From positions 1-64,000 of the forward strand of contig NZ_CABVPL010000005.1 in assembly GCF_902499045.1 (NCBI RefSeq): a DNA stretch of 64,000 nucleotides. The letters are read 5' to 3'. This document shows, piece by piece, positions 7,489 to 16,114 of the stretch. The stretch comes from Burkholderia latens. Its GTDB lineage: Bacteria > Pseudomonadota > Gammaproteobacteria > Burkholderiales > Burkholderiaceae. How positions within the stretch are numbered: position 1 is the stretch's first letter; the number at the start of each line of letters is the position of its first letter. Under the pieces are notes generated by a model. The model worked only from the letters and a program-made list of their open reading frames with translations, did not search any database and had not been told where the DNA came from. Position numbers and translations under genes: made by a program.

Positions 7489-9069
7489 ATGACAAAAGAC
7501 GACGCCATTACCGATTCGCACCCGCCGCTCGAGCCAACCGATGCTCGGGATCTGCTGCACCGCTTCGCCGAATTCCGCTTCGAGACGGTCGTCGGCGCGA
7601 TCACCGACTACGCGGTGTTCATGCTCGACCCGCACGGCAACGTCGCCACGTGGAACCGCGGTGCGGAACGCATCAAGGGCTACCGCCCCGCCGAGATCCT
7701 CGGTCATCACTTTTCGCGCTTCTATCCGCCTGACGCGATCGCCGCGGGCCGCCCCGCGTTCGGCCTTCAGGAAGCGGTCGCGCGCGGCCACTTCGAGGAC
7801 GAAGGCTGGCGCGTGCGCAAGGACGGCACGCTGTTCTGGGCGAGCGTCACGATCACGGCCGTGCGCGACGCGGCGGGCCAGCTGGCCGGCTTCATCAAGA
7901 TCACGCGCGACATGACGGAGCGCAAGCGGCTCGCGGAGCTAGAGGCGTCGACGCACCGGCTCAGCGTGTTCATCGCGATGCTCGCGCACGAATTGCGCAA
8001 TCATCTCGCGCCGCTGCGTCACTCGGTCGGCGTGCTGCAAAGCCTGCCCGATCCGGCGCCGGCGCTCGCGCAATGCCGCGACGCCGTGCATCGCCAGGTC
8101 GCGCAGCTGACGCGGCTCGTCGACGATCTGCTCGACGTCGGCCGCATCACGGCCGGCAAGATCCAGCTCGACAACGCGCCCGTGACCGTGCGCGACCTCG
8201 TGTGCCGCGGCGTGGAGAGCATCCAGCCGAAGCTGGCCGCGCGCGAGCAGCACATCCACGTCGCCCTGCCGGCCGATCCGGTCGTCGTGCGCGGCGACGC
8301 CGCGCGGCTCGTTCAGGTGCTGCACAACCTGCTCGACAACGCATCGAAATTCTCGCCGCATGGCGCGCGCATCGACGTCAGCGCGAGCGTCGATGCTTCC
8401 GGCGTCGCGATTCGCGTGAAGGATCAGGGTGTCGGGATCGCGGCCGGGTCGCTCGAGAAAATCTTCGATCTGTTCGAGCAGGAAAACACCTCGGGCCGGC
8501 GCGCGTCGGACGGCTTCGGGCTCGGCCTCGCGATCTGCCGGTCGTTCGTCGAACTGCACGGCGGGATGATCTCCGCCGAAAGCGACGGGCCCGGCCAGGG
8601 TTCGACGTTCACCGTGCGGCTGCCGGTCGACCCGAACGCGCGCGTGGAAGCGCCCGCACCGCGGCCGCCCGAGCACGCGGCGCCCGCGCCGCTGCGCGTG
8701 GTCGTCGTCGACGACAATCGCGATTCGGCCGACACGCTGGCCGTGCTGCTGCAGGTGAAGGGACATGCGGCGCGCGTCGCATACGACGCCGACGAAGCGC
8801 TCGCCGTCGCGCGCGAAACCGTTCCGGATCTGATGCTGATCGACCTGTCGATGCCCGATATCGACGGCTTCGCGCTGCTGCACGAGCTGCGCTCGATCGA
8901 CACGCTCGCCGGGATGACGTGCGTCGCGCTATCGGGCCACGCGCGCCCGTCCGATCGAGCACGCACCGCGAGCGCGGGCTTCGACGATCACCTCGTGAAG
9001 CCGGTCGAGATGGCGGTGCTCGACGCGCTGTTGCAGCGCGTCGCACGCAAGGTTCACGGCACGCGGTAG
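7489..9069 (+). CDS. PAS-domain hybrid histidine kinase with C-terminal receiver
   Basis: A 526-residue soluble hybrid kinase from this start. A PAS sensor at ~25-145 (FMLDPHGNVATWNRGAERIK) is followed by the phosphoacceptor H-box AHELRNH (~His167), N-box NLLDNASKFSPHG, G1 VKDQGVGIA and G2 GFGLGLAICR. The receiver at ~400-520 has VVVVDDNRD, phospho-Asp in LIDLSMPD (~450) and LVKPVE. No membrane segments are present, so the signal is cytoplasmic, possibly redox or a ligand bound by PAS. The start is uncertain: ATG 7390 and TTG 7378 are also in frame, and none has a strong Shine-Dalgarno. No dedicated response regulator is adjacent. Confidence 0.9.
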   Translation: MTKDDAITDSHPPLEPTDARDLLHRFAEFRFETVVGAITDYAVFMLDPHGNVATWNRGAERIKGYRPAEILGHHFSRFYPPDAIAAGRPAFGLQEAVARGHFEDEGWRVRKDGTLFWASVTITAVRDAAGQLAGFIKITRDMTERKRLAELEASTHRLSVFIAMLAHELRNHLAPLRHSVGVLQSLPDPAPALAQCRDAVHRQVAQLTRLVDDLLDVGRITAGKIQLDNAPVTVRDLVCRGVESIQPKLAAREQHIHVALPADPVVVRGDAARLVQVLHNLLDNASKFSPHGARIDVSASVDASGVAIRVKDQGVGIAAGSLEKIFDLFEQENTSGRRASDGFGLGLAICRSFVELHGGMISAESDGPGQGSTFTVRLPVDPNARVEAPAPRPPEHAAPAPLRVVVVDDNRDSADTLAVLLQVKGHAARVAYDADEALAVARETVPDLMLIDLSMPDIDGFALLHELRSIDTLAGMTCVALSGHARPSDRARTASAGFDDHLVKPVEMAVLDALLQRVARKVHGTR

Positions 9070-9086
9070 CCGCGCGCCGTCACCGT

Positions 9087-9422
9087 TCATTCGGCCATCG
9101 CCCTGCACATCGCCGCGCACGATTCGCACGCCAGCGCGCAGCGACGGCAGTGCTCGTGCGTATGCAGCAGGCACTCCGCCGCGCACCGGTCGCACGCATA
9201 CGCGCACAGCGCACAGACCTGCGGCGCGAGCACGCTGCGGCGCGCCATCGCACCGGACGCGAAGCGGCACAGCTGCGCGCACTCGATGTCGAGCGCGATG
9301 CAGTCGGTCAGCTTTTGCGGATCGGGTTCCGCGAGACATCCGGCCGTGCATGCATCGCACGCATGCGCGCACGCGTCGCACGCGGCCATGCAGTTGTCGT
9401 AGCGTTCGTTCATCTGGCTCAT
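9087..9422 (-). CDS. Cys-rich four-helix-bundle copper-binding protein (DUF326/Csp-like)
   Basis: A 111-residue protein with 19 cysteines in repeating CxxxC and CxxC spacing (Cys11, 15, 18, 22, 25, 29, 41, 48, 52, 70, 73, 77, 80, 84, 92, 95, 99, 102, 106), plus a His-rich turn LLHTHEHC. This is the pattern of four-helix-bundle copper storage/binding proteins, which hold Cu(I) inside the bundle. It has no signal peptide, so it is the cytosolic type. GGAG precedes the start. Its stop lies 17 bp from the kinase stop (convergent), and it lies 29 bp downstream of the zinc alcohol dehydrogenase on the same strand, suggesting one operon. Confidence 0.88.
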   Translation of the reverse strand: MSQMNERYDNCMAACDACAHACDACTAGCLAEPDPQKLTDCIALDIECAQLCRFASGAMARRSVLAPQVCALCAYACDRCAAECLLHTHEHCRRCALACESCAAMCRAMAE

Positions 9423-9451
9423 CGCATTGCTCCTCGTCGGGGTTCGCATCG

Positions 9452-10657
9452 TCACGGCGTCAGCTTCACCTTCATCCAGCCGGGCTCGCGCACGTCGAAC
9501 GCGCGGTACGCATCGATCGCGTTGGTCAGCGGCTCGCGGCGCGTGAGCACCGACGCCGGATCGAACGCGCCGCTGCGCACCAGTTCGATCAGATGCGGGG
9601 TGATGGTGCGGTGATTGCAGTTGCCCATCTTGATCGTCAGGTTGCGGTTCATCGCCTCGCCGATCGGGAACACGCGCGCCTGCGGCGGATACACGCCGAT
9701 CACCGAGACCGTGCCCGCCTTCGCGACCGCGCGCACCGCCCACTGCAGCACCTGCGACGGCCCGTCGCCCGGCACCCAGTTGCGGCCGTCGGGCTTGCGG
9801 CGCGGCGCCACCGCGTCGACCTCCGCATCGAACGCGCGCGCGGCGTCCTGATCGGCCGCGGCCGGCCCGTGCGTCGCGCGCATCGCATCGACGCCTACCG
9901 CATCGATCGCGCGATCGACGCCGATCCCGCCGGTGAGCCGCAGCACCGTGTCGACCGGGTCTTCCTCGGAGAAATCGATGGTCTCGGCGCCTTGCGCGCA
10001 TGCCATCTCGAGCCGCGACGCGATGCGGTCGATCGCGATCACGCGCCCCGCGCCCATCAGCTTCGCGCTCGCGATCGCGAACTGGCCGACGGGCCCGGCG
10101 CCGAACACGGCGACCGTATCGCCCGGTTTCACTTCCGCGAGCTGTGCGCCGAAATAGCCGGTCGGAAAGATGTCCGACATCAGGATCGCGCGGTCGTCGT
10201 CGATCGTGTCGGGCAGCCGGATCAGGCTCGCGTTCGCGAGCGGCGTGCGCGCGTATTCGGCCTGCAGCCCGTCGAACGGGCCCGTATCGGCGGGACCGCC
10301 GAAGAACGCGGTGCCCGCGCGCGGGCCGCCGGGATTCGCGACGTCGCATTGCGCGGTGTAGCCGGCGCGGCAGTACACACAGCTGCCGCATGCGATCGTC
10401 GATGGAATCAGCACGCGATCGCCGCGCTTGAGGTTGCGCACGTCTCGGCCGACCGCCTCGACGATGCCCACACCCTCGTGGCCGAGGATCGTGCCCGGCT
10501 TCATCCCGCCGAGCGTGCCGCGCACCATGTGCAGGTCGGTGCCGCAGATCGCGCTGGCCGTCAGCCGCACGACCGCGTCGGTCGGTTGCGAAACTTGCGG
10601 GTCGGGTACCGTATCGATGCGAATGTCGCCGATGCCGTGAAATACGACTGCTTTCAT
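9452..10657 (-). CDS. Zinc-dependent alcohol dehydrogenase (formaldehyde dehydrogenase-like MDR)
   Basis: A 401-residue MDR enzyme. Catalytic zinc ligands lie in ICGTDLH and GHEGVGIVE, and the structural zinc loop is CGSCVYCRAGYTAQC. The Rossmann motif is VFGAGPVGQFA. The insertion before the C-terminus (GDGPSQVLQWAVRAVAKAG) is typical of the glutathione-independent formaldehyde dehydrogenase-like branch. It oxidises an alcohol or aldehyde with NAD(P)+; the substrate is not fixed. AGGAGGG precedes the ATG. It shares a strand with the downstream copper-binding gene, so it may belong to an aldehyde or metal stress response. Confidence 0.88.
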   Translation of the reverse strand: MKAVVFHGIGDIRIDTVPDPQVSQPTDAVVRLTASAICGTDLHMVRGTLGGMKPGTILGHEGVGIVEAVGRDVRNLKRGDRVLIPSTIACGSCVYCRAGYTAQCDVANPGGPRAGTAFFGGPADTGPFDGLQAEYARTPLANASLIRLPDTIDDDRAILMSDIFPTGYFGAQLAEVKPGDTVAVFGAGPVGQFAIASAKLMGAGRVIAIDRIASRLEMACAQGAETIDFSEEDPVDTVLRLTGGIGVDRAIDAVGVDAMRATHGPAAADQDAARAFDAEVDAVAPRRKPDGRNWVPGDGPSQVLQWAVRAVAKAGTVSVIGVYPPQARVFPIGEAMNRNLTIKMGNCNHRTITPHLIELVRSGAFDPASVLTRREPLTNAIDAYRAFDVREPGWMKVKLTP

Positions 10658-10906
10658 GTCAGGCCCTCCTTGTCGAAAGCGGAAACGGTGCAAATGACCG
10701 TCGCGCAGTTCGAGCAAGGCGCGCGCCTGTCGGTGCGGTGCGAGGGGGCGTCGCCGTCGTGTCAGCCGGCACACCGGCCGCGCGGGCCCATCGATGCTGC
10801 CACGATCGACGCACCGCGTCGGCGGCACGCGCGACGATGCGCTCGTGTACGTGAAGACGAAAGTGCCGCCGCGGCAACGTTCCGCTGCAATGGAGGGCCC
10901 TGATCG

Positions 10907-11125
10907 ATGCAAGCAAGCGATACGTACATGGACCACGAGATCCGCGTCGAAGCGACGCGCAATGCGCATGGTGCATGAGTCGCGCAAGTGCGGATTTTCC
11001 GCGACGGCGAGCCCGTCGATCTGCCGGCGCCGGCACTCGTTACGCCCGAATGGCTCACCTGTGACGAAGCGCTGCGCGGCGGCATCGATCAGGGCCGCGT
11101 GATGATTCGCACGCGCGATCGCTGA
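10907..11125 (+). pseudogene. Small hypothetical gene interrupted by an in-frame TGA
   Basis: A 73-codon frame with GGAGGG 9 nt before the ATG and normal codon bias along its whole length. Codon 24 (10976-10978) is TGA. The same frame continues after it as VAQVRIFRDGEPVDLPAPAL and ends at 11123-11125. TGG to TGA is a single change, and Trp fits before VAQV. I do not recognise the family with certainty; short Burkholderia proteins of this size are common. It is either a recent nonsense mutant or a sequencing error. No sign of selenocysteine insertion was seen. Confidence 0.6.
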
Positions 11126-11215
11126 CGGCGCGCTTGCACCGCGCAGCGATGTGCGCTGTATGACGTGCGGCGCAGTGCTCGACCGCGTACGCCGCCCGCG
11201 CAACGCAACGCGCGC

Positions 11216-12751
11216 TCACGCTTGCGCCGCGCGCTGCTGCTCCAGCGCCTCTTCGGCCCGCAGGCAGTCGAGATCGCGGCCGATCGTCGCGACCGCGAGC
11301 CGTGCGTTGCCGCGCCAGTACGTCACGGAACCTTGATGGGCGCTCAGATCGCCGTCGACGTCGATGCGATCCCAGTGCTCCGCATGTCCGACGTAACGCA
11401 CGGTCACGTCGTAGTGCTGGGTCCAGAAGAACGGCACCGCGTCGAACGGCCGCTGCTGGCCGAGCATGTTGTGCGCGGCGGCGATACCCTGCCGCTGCGC
11501 GACGACCCAGTGCTCGACGCGGATGCGCTCGCCGGTCAACGGATCGGGCCAGCGTGCGATGTCGCCGGCCGCGTACACGTCCGGTGCGCTCGTCTGCAGG
11601 AAACGGTCGACCGTCACGCCGCGATCGACGGCGAGACCCGCTTGCTCGGCCAGCGCGACGTTCGGATGCACACCAATGCCGACGACCACCACGTCGGCCG
11701 GCAGCACGTCGCCGCTCGCCAGCGTCACGTGGTCCGGCGCGATCTGCGCGAGCGTCGCGCCGAGGCGGAACGTCACGCCGTGCGACTCGTGCAGCGCACG
11801 GATCGTGTCGCCGAGCGCGTCGCCGAGCACGCGCGCCATCGGATGCGTATCGGGCGCGACCACCGTCACGTCGAGCCCGCGCGTGCGCAGTGCGGCGGCC
11901 GCTTCGAGGCCGATGAAGCTCGCGCCGACCACGACGCAGCGCCGTGCCGTCTTCAGCTTGCCGATCAGCGCATCGCAATCGGCGCGCGAGCGCAGCACGC
12001 ACACGTGCGGCAAATCAGCGCCCGGCACGGTCAGCCGGTTCGGCTCCGCGCCGGTCGCGAGCAGCAGCTTGCCGTAGCCGATGCGGCTGCCGTCCGCGAG
12101 TTCGACCGCATGCTGCGCGGGATCGATGCGCGCGACGCGCGTGCCGCGGCGCACGTCGATGCGTCGGTCGGTATAGAACGACTCGCCACGCAGCGGCAAC
12201 CAGTCGGCTTCGGCCGTGCCGGCCAGATAGTCCTTCGACAGGTTCGGCCGGTCGTACGGCGGTTCGCTGTCCGCGCTCAGCAGCGTGATCGGGTTCGGAT
12301 AGCCTTCCTGCCGCAGCGTCACGGCGGCGGCGATCGCTGCAGCCCCGCCGCCGACGATCACCACCGACTCCGGCAGCCCGGCCGCTTGCGGCGCCGGCGG
12401 CGCTGCCGCAGGCCGCGCATCGAGCACGACCACGCGGCCGTCGCGGCGCTCGACGCGCCAGCACGTCAGCCCGTCGAGCGCCGGAGCCCGCAGCAGAGCG
12501 CCGGTGCGCAGGCAGAACGCCGCGTGATGCCACGGACAGCGAATCGTGTCGCCGACCAGCAACCCGTTGGCGAGCGGCGCGCCGTAGTGCGGGCACTGCG
12601 CGCCGACGGCGAACAGTTCGTCGGCGCGGCGCACCAGCAGCACCGCGGCGTCGCCGACCTGGCCCTCGATCATTGCGCCGTCGGCAATGTCGTCGAGCGC
12701 GATGCCGTGCGCGAGATCGGGACGTGAGGACGAGTGGCTGCTCGAGGACAT
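11216..12751 (-). CDS. Rieske-fused FAD-dependent NAD(P)H oxidoreductase (AIF/ferredoxin reductase-like)
   Basis: A 511-residue protein. An N-terminal Rieske domain binds a 2Fe-2S cluster through Cys53, His55, Cys72 and His75 (CPHYG ... CPWHH). It is followed by a pyridine nucleotide-disulphide oxidoreductase fold: FAD motif VIVGGGAAA, NAD motif VVVGASFIGLEAAAAL, and the second FAD motif AAGDIARW. The layout matches AIF-like/nitrite-reductase-like ferredoxin reductases that pass electrons between NAD(P)H and iron-sulphur partners. GGGAG precedes the start; a longer reading would add an Ala-rich non-coding-like stretch. No oxygenase partner is adjacent. Confidence 0.88.
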   Translation of the reverse strand: MSSSSHSSSRPDLAHGIALDDIADGAMIEGQVGDAAVLLVRRADELFAVGAQCPHYGAPLANGLLVGDTIRCPWHHAAFCLRTGALLRAPALDGLTCWRVERRDGRVVVLDARPAAAPPAPQAAGLPESVVIVGGGAAAIAAAVTLRQEGYPNPITLLSADSEPPYDRPNLSKDYLAGTAEADWLPLRGESFYTDRRIDVRRGTRVARIDPAQHAVELADGSRIGYGKLLLATGAEPNRLTVPGADLPHVCVLRSRADCDALIGKLKTARRCVVVGASFIGLEAAAALRTRGLDVTVVAPDTHPMARVLGDALGDTIRALHESHGVTFRLGATLAQIAPDHVTLASGDVLPADVVVVGIGVHPNVALAEQAGLAVDRGVTVDRFLQTSAPDVYAAGDIARWPDPLTGERIRVEHWVVAQRQGIAAAHNMLGQQRPFDAVPFFWTQHYDVTVRYVGHAEHWDRIDVDGDLSAHQGSVTYWRGNARLAVATIGRDLDCLRAEEALEQQRAAQA

Positions 12752-13059
12752 GGCGTGGCTCCCGGCTGAAGTGACGATCCCATTATCGGCGTCGTTCCCG
12801 AAAAGAACAGGTACAGACGCCGCCGCAGCGCACGCAAACGCGGCTGGTGCTGGTACGCGAGCTGCGGCCGGTGCTGGCATCGTCGACGTTGCGGCGCAAC
12901 ACGGCGAATGCGCGTACGCTGGGCCAGCGGCGCAAGCAAACCGCGTGCCGCGATCGGCCTTCATTTCGTCGTCATCCGTCCGTCACCGGGGAACGCCGCG
13001 ACGCCGGCGCGGACGCTATCGCGCGTCACGCCGCTTCACATGCCGCGCGGCCCGCGCCA
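12752..13059. other. Intergenic region, 308 bp
   Basis: Between the start of the Rieske/FAD gene and the stop of MocR copy A. It must hold the Rieske/FAD promoter (minus strand). I see no reliable coding frame, hairpin or repeat. Confidence 0.5.
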
Positions 13060-14484
13060 TCAACGCATGCAGGCCGCCGCGAGCTTGCCCACAGCGACGA
13101 TCGCGCGCTCGATCTCCTGAGACCACGGGCTGCTGTAGTTCAGCCGGATGAAATTGCGATAGGTGTCGGTGATCGAGAACATGTAGCCGGGCCCGATCGT
13201 GATCCCCTGCTCCAGCGCGAGCTGATACAGGCGCATCGCATCGACCGTCGCCGGCAACTCGACCCACAGCACGTAACCGCCCGCCGGGCTCGAGATGCGC
13301 GTGCCCTCCGGGAAGAACCGCGACACCATCGCGCGCATCAGGTTCGCCTGCTGCGCGTACGCCTTGCGAATCCGCCGCAGATGATGCTCGTAGCCGTCGC
13401 GTTCGAGAAACTCGGCGATCGCGAGCTGCGGCAGCGACGGCGTCGCCAGCGTATTCAGGAACTTCAGCTTCTCGACCTGTTCGCGATAGCGGCCCGGCAA
13501 CGCCCAGCCGATCCGGTAGGCGGCCGTCAGGCTCTTCGAGAACGACGCGCAGTGCAGCACGATCCCGTTGCGGTCATGGGACTTCAGCGTGCTCGGGTGC
13601 GAATCGCCGAAATACAGTTCGTTATACACACCGTTTTCGATGATCGGCATGTCGACCCGCGTCGCGAATTCGACCAGTTCACGCTTGCGCTCGTCCGGCA
13701 TCTGGAAGCCGAGCGGGTTCTGGAAGTTCGGCATCACCCTGCACGCGGCGATCGGCTGCGACTTCGCGATCGCGGCCAGCGCCGCGATGTCGATCCCGTA
13801 TTCCGGGTGCGTGGCCACTTCGATCGCCTTCATCCCCATCCGCTCGATCGCGTGCAGCATCGCGTAGAACGTCGGCGACTCCACCGCGATCGTGTCGCCC
13901 GGCTTCGCAACCGCCTGCAGGCACAGGTTGATCGCCTCGGTCGCGCCCACCGTCACGATGATCTCGTTCGGATCCACCGACATCCCGTTCTCCAGGTAGC
14001 GCCGCGCGATCTGACGAATCAGCCGCGGATGGCCGGGCGGCAGCCCGTCCGTCACGCCCCACAGCGACTTGTTGCGGCCGGCGGCATACGCGTAGCGGTT
14101 CAGCTTTTCGAACGGGAACAGGCTCGGGTCCGGATATGGCGAACCGAGCGGCACCGCGTCGTCCGCGCCGATCGAGCGCAGCGTCGACAGCACGAGCCGG
14201 CTCATGTCGACCGACGACGAGATCGCGATCGGCTTCGACGGCCGCAACTCGCGCACCGGCGCGTGGTTATCGTCGTGCCGCAGGTTCACGAAGTAGCCCG
14301 ACTGCGGCCGGCTTTCCAGCAGCCCGCGGCTTTCGAGCAGCAGATACGCGTGCAGCACGGTCGTGATGCTGATCCGGTGCTGCTGGCTCGCCTGCCGCAC
14401 CGACGGAACACGATCGCCATGTCGATACACGCGTTGCCGGATGAGTCTTTCTATGTCGTTCGCGAACTTCTCGTAGAGCTTCAT
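13060..14484 (-). CDS. MocR-type GntR regulator with aminotransferase domain, copy A
   Basis: A 474-residue regulator. Residues ~1-75 are a GntR winged helix (ERLIRQRVYRHGDRVPSVRQ). Residues ~110-474 are a fold-type I PLP aminotransferase domain with the PLP lysine in SFSKSLTAAYRIGWA and the Asn-Pro segment MPNFQNPLGF. MocR proteins bind PLP or PLP-amino acid adducts and control nearby vitamin B6 or amino-acid genes. The DNA between about 13165 and 14405 is nearly identical to copy B at 47026-48265, while both gene ends and the flanks differ. No divergent target gene is adjacent, which is unusual for the family. Confidence 0.88.
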   Translation of the reverse strand: MKLYEKFANDIERLIRQRVYRHGDRVPSVRQASQQHRISITTVLHAYLLLESRGLLESRPQSGYFVNLRHDDNHAPVRELRPSKPIAISSSVDMSRLVLSTLRSIGADDAVPLGSPYPDPSLFPFEKLNRYAYAAGRNKSLWGVTDGLPPGHPRLIRQIARRYLENGMSVDPNEIIVTVGATEAINLCLQAVAKPGDTIAVESPTFYAMLHAIERMGMKAIEVATHPEYGIDIAALAAIAKSQPIAACRVMPNFQNPLGFQMPDERKRELVEFATRVDMPIIENGVYNELYFGDSHPSTLKSHDRNGIVLHCASFSKSLTAAYRIGWALPGRYREQVEKLKFLNTLATPSLPQLAIAEFLERDGYEHHLRRIRKAYAQQANLMRAMVSRFFPEGTRISSPAGGYVLWVELPATVDAMRLYQLALEQGITIGPGYMFSITDTYRNFIRLNYSSPWSQEIERAIVAVGKLAAACMR

Positions 14485-14921
14485 CCGCCTCGCCCCGGCA
14501 ACGGTACACCGGCCTGCGACGCGCGGGTCCACGTGCCGCACCGGCGCGCGGAACCGGATACCGGTGCGCGGCCGCGGGCGTCCCTGAACGGAACGCGTCC
14601 ATTACCGAAATTGAAGGCGGATAGCAATGCGAAATCCATCGTGACAAGGATCGGCATCCTACTGCGGCAATTCGGCGAATGTAAGTGACAGTTTGGCGAG
14701 CGAACGTCAAATCGCGCGCGTGTGGTGAACAGATGGGAAGACGGCGCGATGCCCGCCAGTCATGAACCTGCACGCGCGCACGGCGCCGCCCGCGCGCCGC
14801 GCGATCGCGGCGCTGCGGCGCGTCCGGATCGCGCTCGGGCGCGGAAGGTTCGATTCGCGCACACGCCGATCGTCATCGCGCGATACAAGTGCGGCCGCGA
14901 CGTATCGCGCGCGGCGCGTCG
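14485..14921. other. Upstream region of MocR copy A, 437 bp
   Basis: No coding frame found. It contains ACAGTTTGGCG at 14688-14698, close to ACAGTTTGG in the upstream region of MocR copy B (48562-48570), and so may be a shared operator half-site. The rest shows nothing notable. Confidence 0.4.
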
Positions 14922-15374
14922 TTATCGCGGCGCGCGGGCATCCTCCTCGACGTCGTCGACTTCCGCCGGAAAACGATGCTGCCCGAAACTGAGAATCAGC
15001 ACGCCCGCCGCGAGCAGCACGATCCCGAACGTGGTCATCAGCATCCGCTCCGGGCTGTCGGTCGCGCCGCGCAGGATCAGATCGCGCGCGAGCGACGTCA
15101 TCGCTATGAACAGCGGGAACCGCACCGGCAGCCGGCCGAGCCGCAAATAACGCACGTCCATCGCGAGCACCTCCAGATACAGGAACATCAGCAGCAGGTC
15201 GGTGAGCGACACCTCGCCGGCGAGCACGACCTTCCATGCCTCTTGCGTCATCGCGAACGCGGTCGCGAGCCCGATCACGATCAGCCCGGCCAGCTCGGCC
15301 GCATGAAGGAAGCGGCCGAAGCGGCGGCGGATACGTTCGGCAGTCGTATCGGCGGATGCAGTGGACGTATTCAA
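14922..15374 (-). CDS. psiE: PsiE family inner-membrane protein
   Basis: About 150 residues from a TTG start (no ATG fits; the E. coli protein is 136 residues). Four hydrophobic segments are visible: AGLIVIGLATAFAM, VSLTDLLLMFLYLEVLAM, FPLFIAMTSLARDLILRG and MLMTTFGIVLLAAGVLIL, as in PsiE (phosphate-starvation-inducible E). Function is unknown beyond phosphate-starvation induction in enterobacteria. The start is uncertain, since the frame stays open further upstream into a degenerate LysR remnant. Confidence 0.75.
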   Translation of the reverse strand: MNTSTASADTTAERIRRRFGRFLHAAELAGLIVIGLATAFAMTQEAWKVVLAGEVSLTDLLLMFLYLEVLAMDVRYLRLGRLPVRFPLFIAMTSLARDLILRGATDSPERMLMTTFGIVLLAAGVLILSFGQHRFPAEVDDVEEDARAPR

Positions 15375-15479
15375 CGCGATGGCCGGTGCAGTGTCGTAGG
15401 TGCCGCGAACGATGCGCGGTCGCGGCGGCGGATGGTGCCGGGCAACGGGAAGCCCGCGACCGGCGAATCGTAAATCGTT

Positions 15480-15700
15480 GCGCACGCACCGGGTTCGGTC
15501 GCGCCGGTCGCGTGCGCGAGCGCGGACAGCGTCCGCCGCCAGCATGCGTGAAACGCGACGCCGGCATCGGCGCATGCGGCACCGCCGCCTGGGCGGCCCC
15601 GCAACAACCGGCAGCCGAAACAGCGTTCGGGGCCATCGGGCCGCGCGCTCGCCTGCTCGACGACTGCACCGAAAATACGCATCGCTTCCAAAAGGTTCAT
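15480..15700 (-). pseudogene. LysR-type regulator remnant (N-terminal)
   Basis: The minus-strand frame starting at 15700 reads MNLLEAMRIFGAVVEQ, the standard opening of a Burkholderia LysR helix-turn-helix. The next segment does not fit, then CRLLRG and ADAGVAFHACWRRTLSALA resemble the wing region usually written VRLLRRSTR ... LTDAGxAFHxxC. About a dozen residues of the recognition helix are missing and nothing like an effector domain follows. I read this as a decayed, internally deleted lysR gene. Confidence 0.5.
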
Positions 15701-15703
15701 CAT

Positions 15704-16114
15704 GATGGTCGCGCTCGGGCGGCGCGAACCTAATCTACTGCACGCGCCACGCCCGCTCAAGAGCACAGCGCGGCCGGCTGCAGGAGTACAGCTGCACGCG
15801 CCGCGCCAATTCGGACCTCGATCAACCCATTCGAATGACAGATCATCGATACGTGTTCCAAAGACCCGCCGAAGCTGCTAGATTGCAGGCTCGACGACGT
15901 TACGCGGTGCGGACAGGTCTCGCGCCGGGCGAACGCGCGGCCACTTGCCTGCCTCCCCTTTCGCGCCCCGGGCGGCAGGCTGCCGCCGCCGCGGCCCGTT
16001 GCGCGATGCCCGCGCAACGTCCCTCATCCGCATGTCACAAAGAGAACAGTCGCATGACACAGTCCAACCGTTCGCCTTCGCGCGCCGCGGCGTCCGTGGC
16101 CCGTCCGTCCCGAC
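15704..16114. other. Upstream region of the encapsulin operon, 411 bp
   Basis: No convincing coding frame. It should contain the promoter of the DyP-encapsulin operon, but I cannot point to clear -35/-10 boxes or a named operator. Confidence 0.4.

Noticed and set aside
8073-9614. Long plus-strand frame overlapping the kinase and the copper-binding gene
   Set aside because: It is an Arg-rich shadow of the kinase gene in another frame; the kinase frame carries all conserved motifs.
10976-10978. TGA as a selenocysteine codon in the small interrupted gene
   Set aside because: There is no SECIS-like hairpin directly after it, and Trp replacement is simpler.
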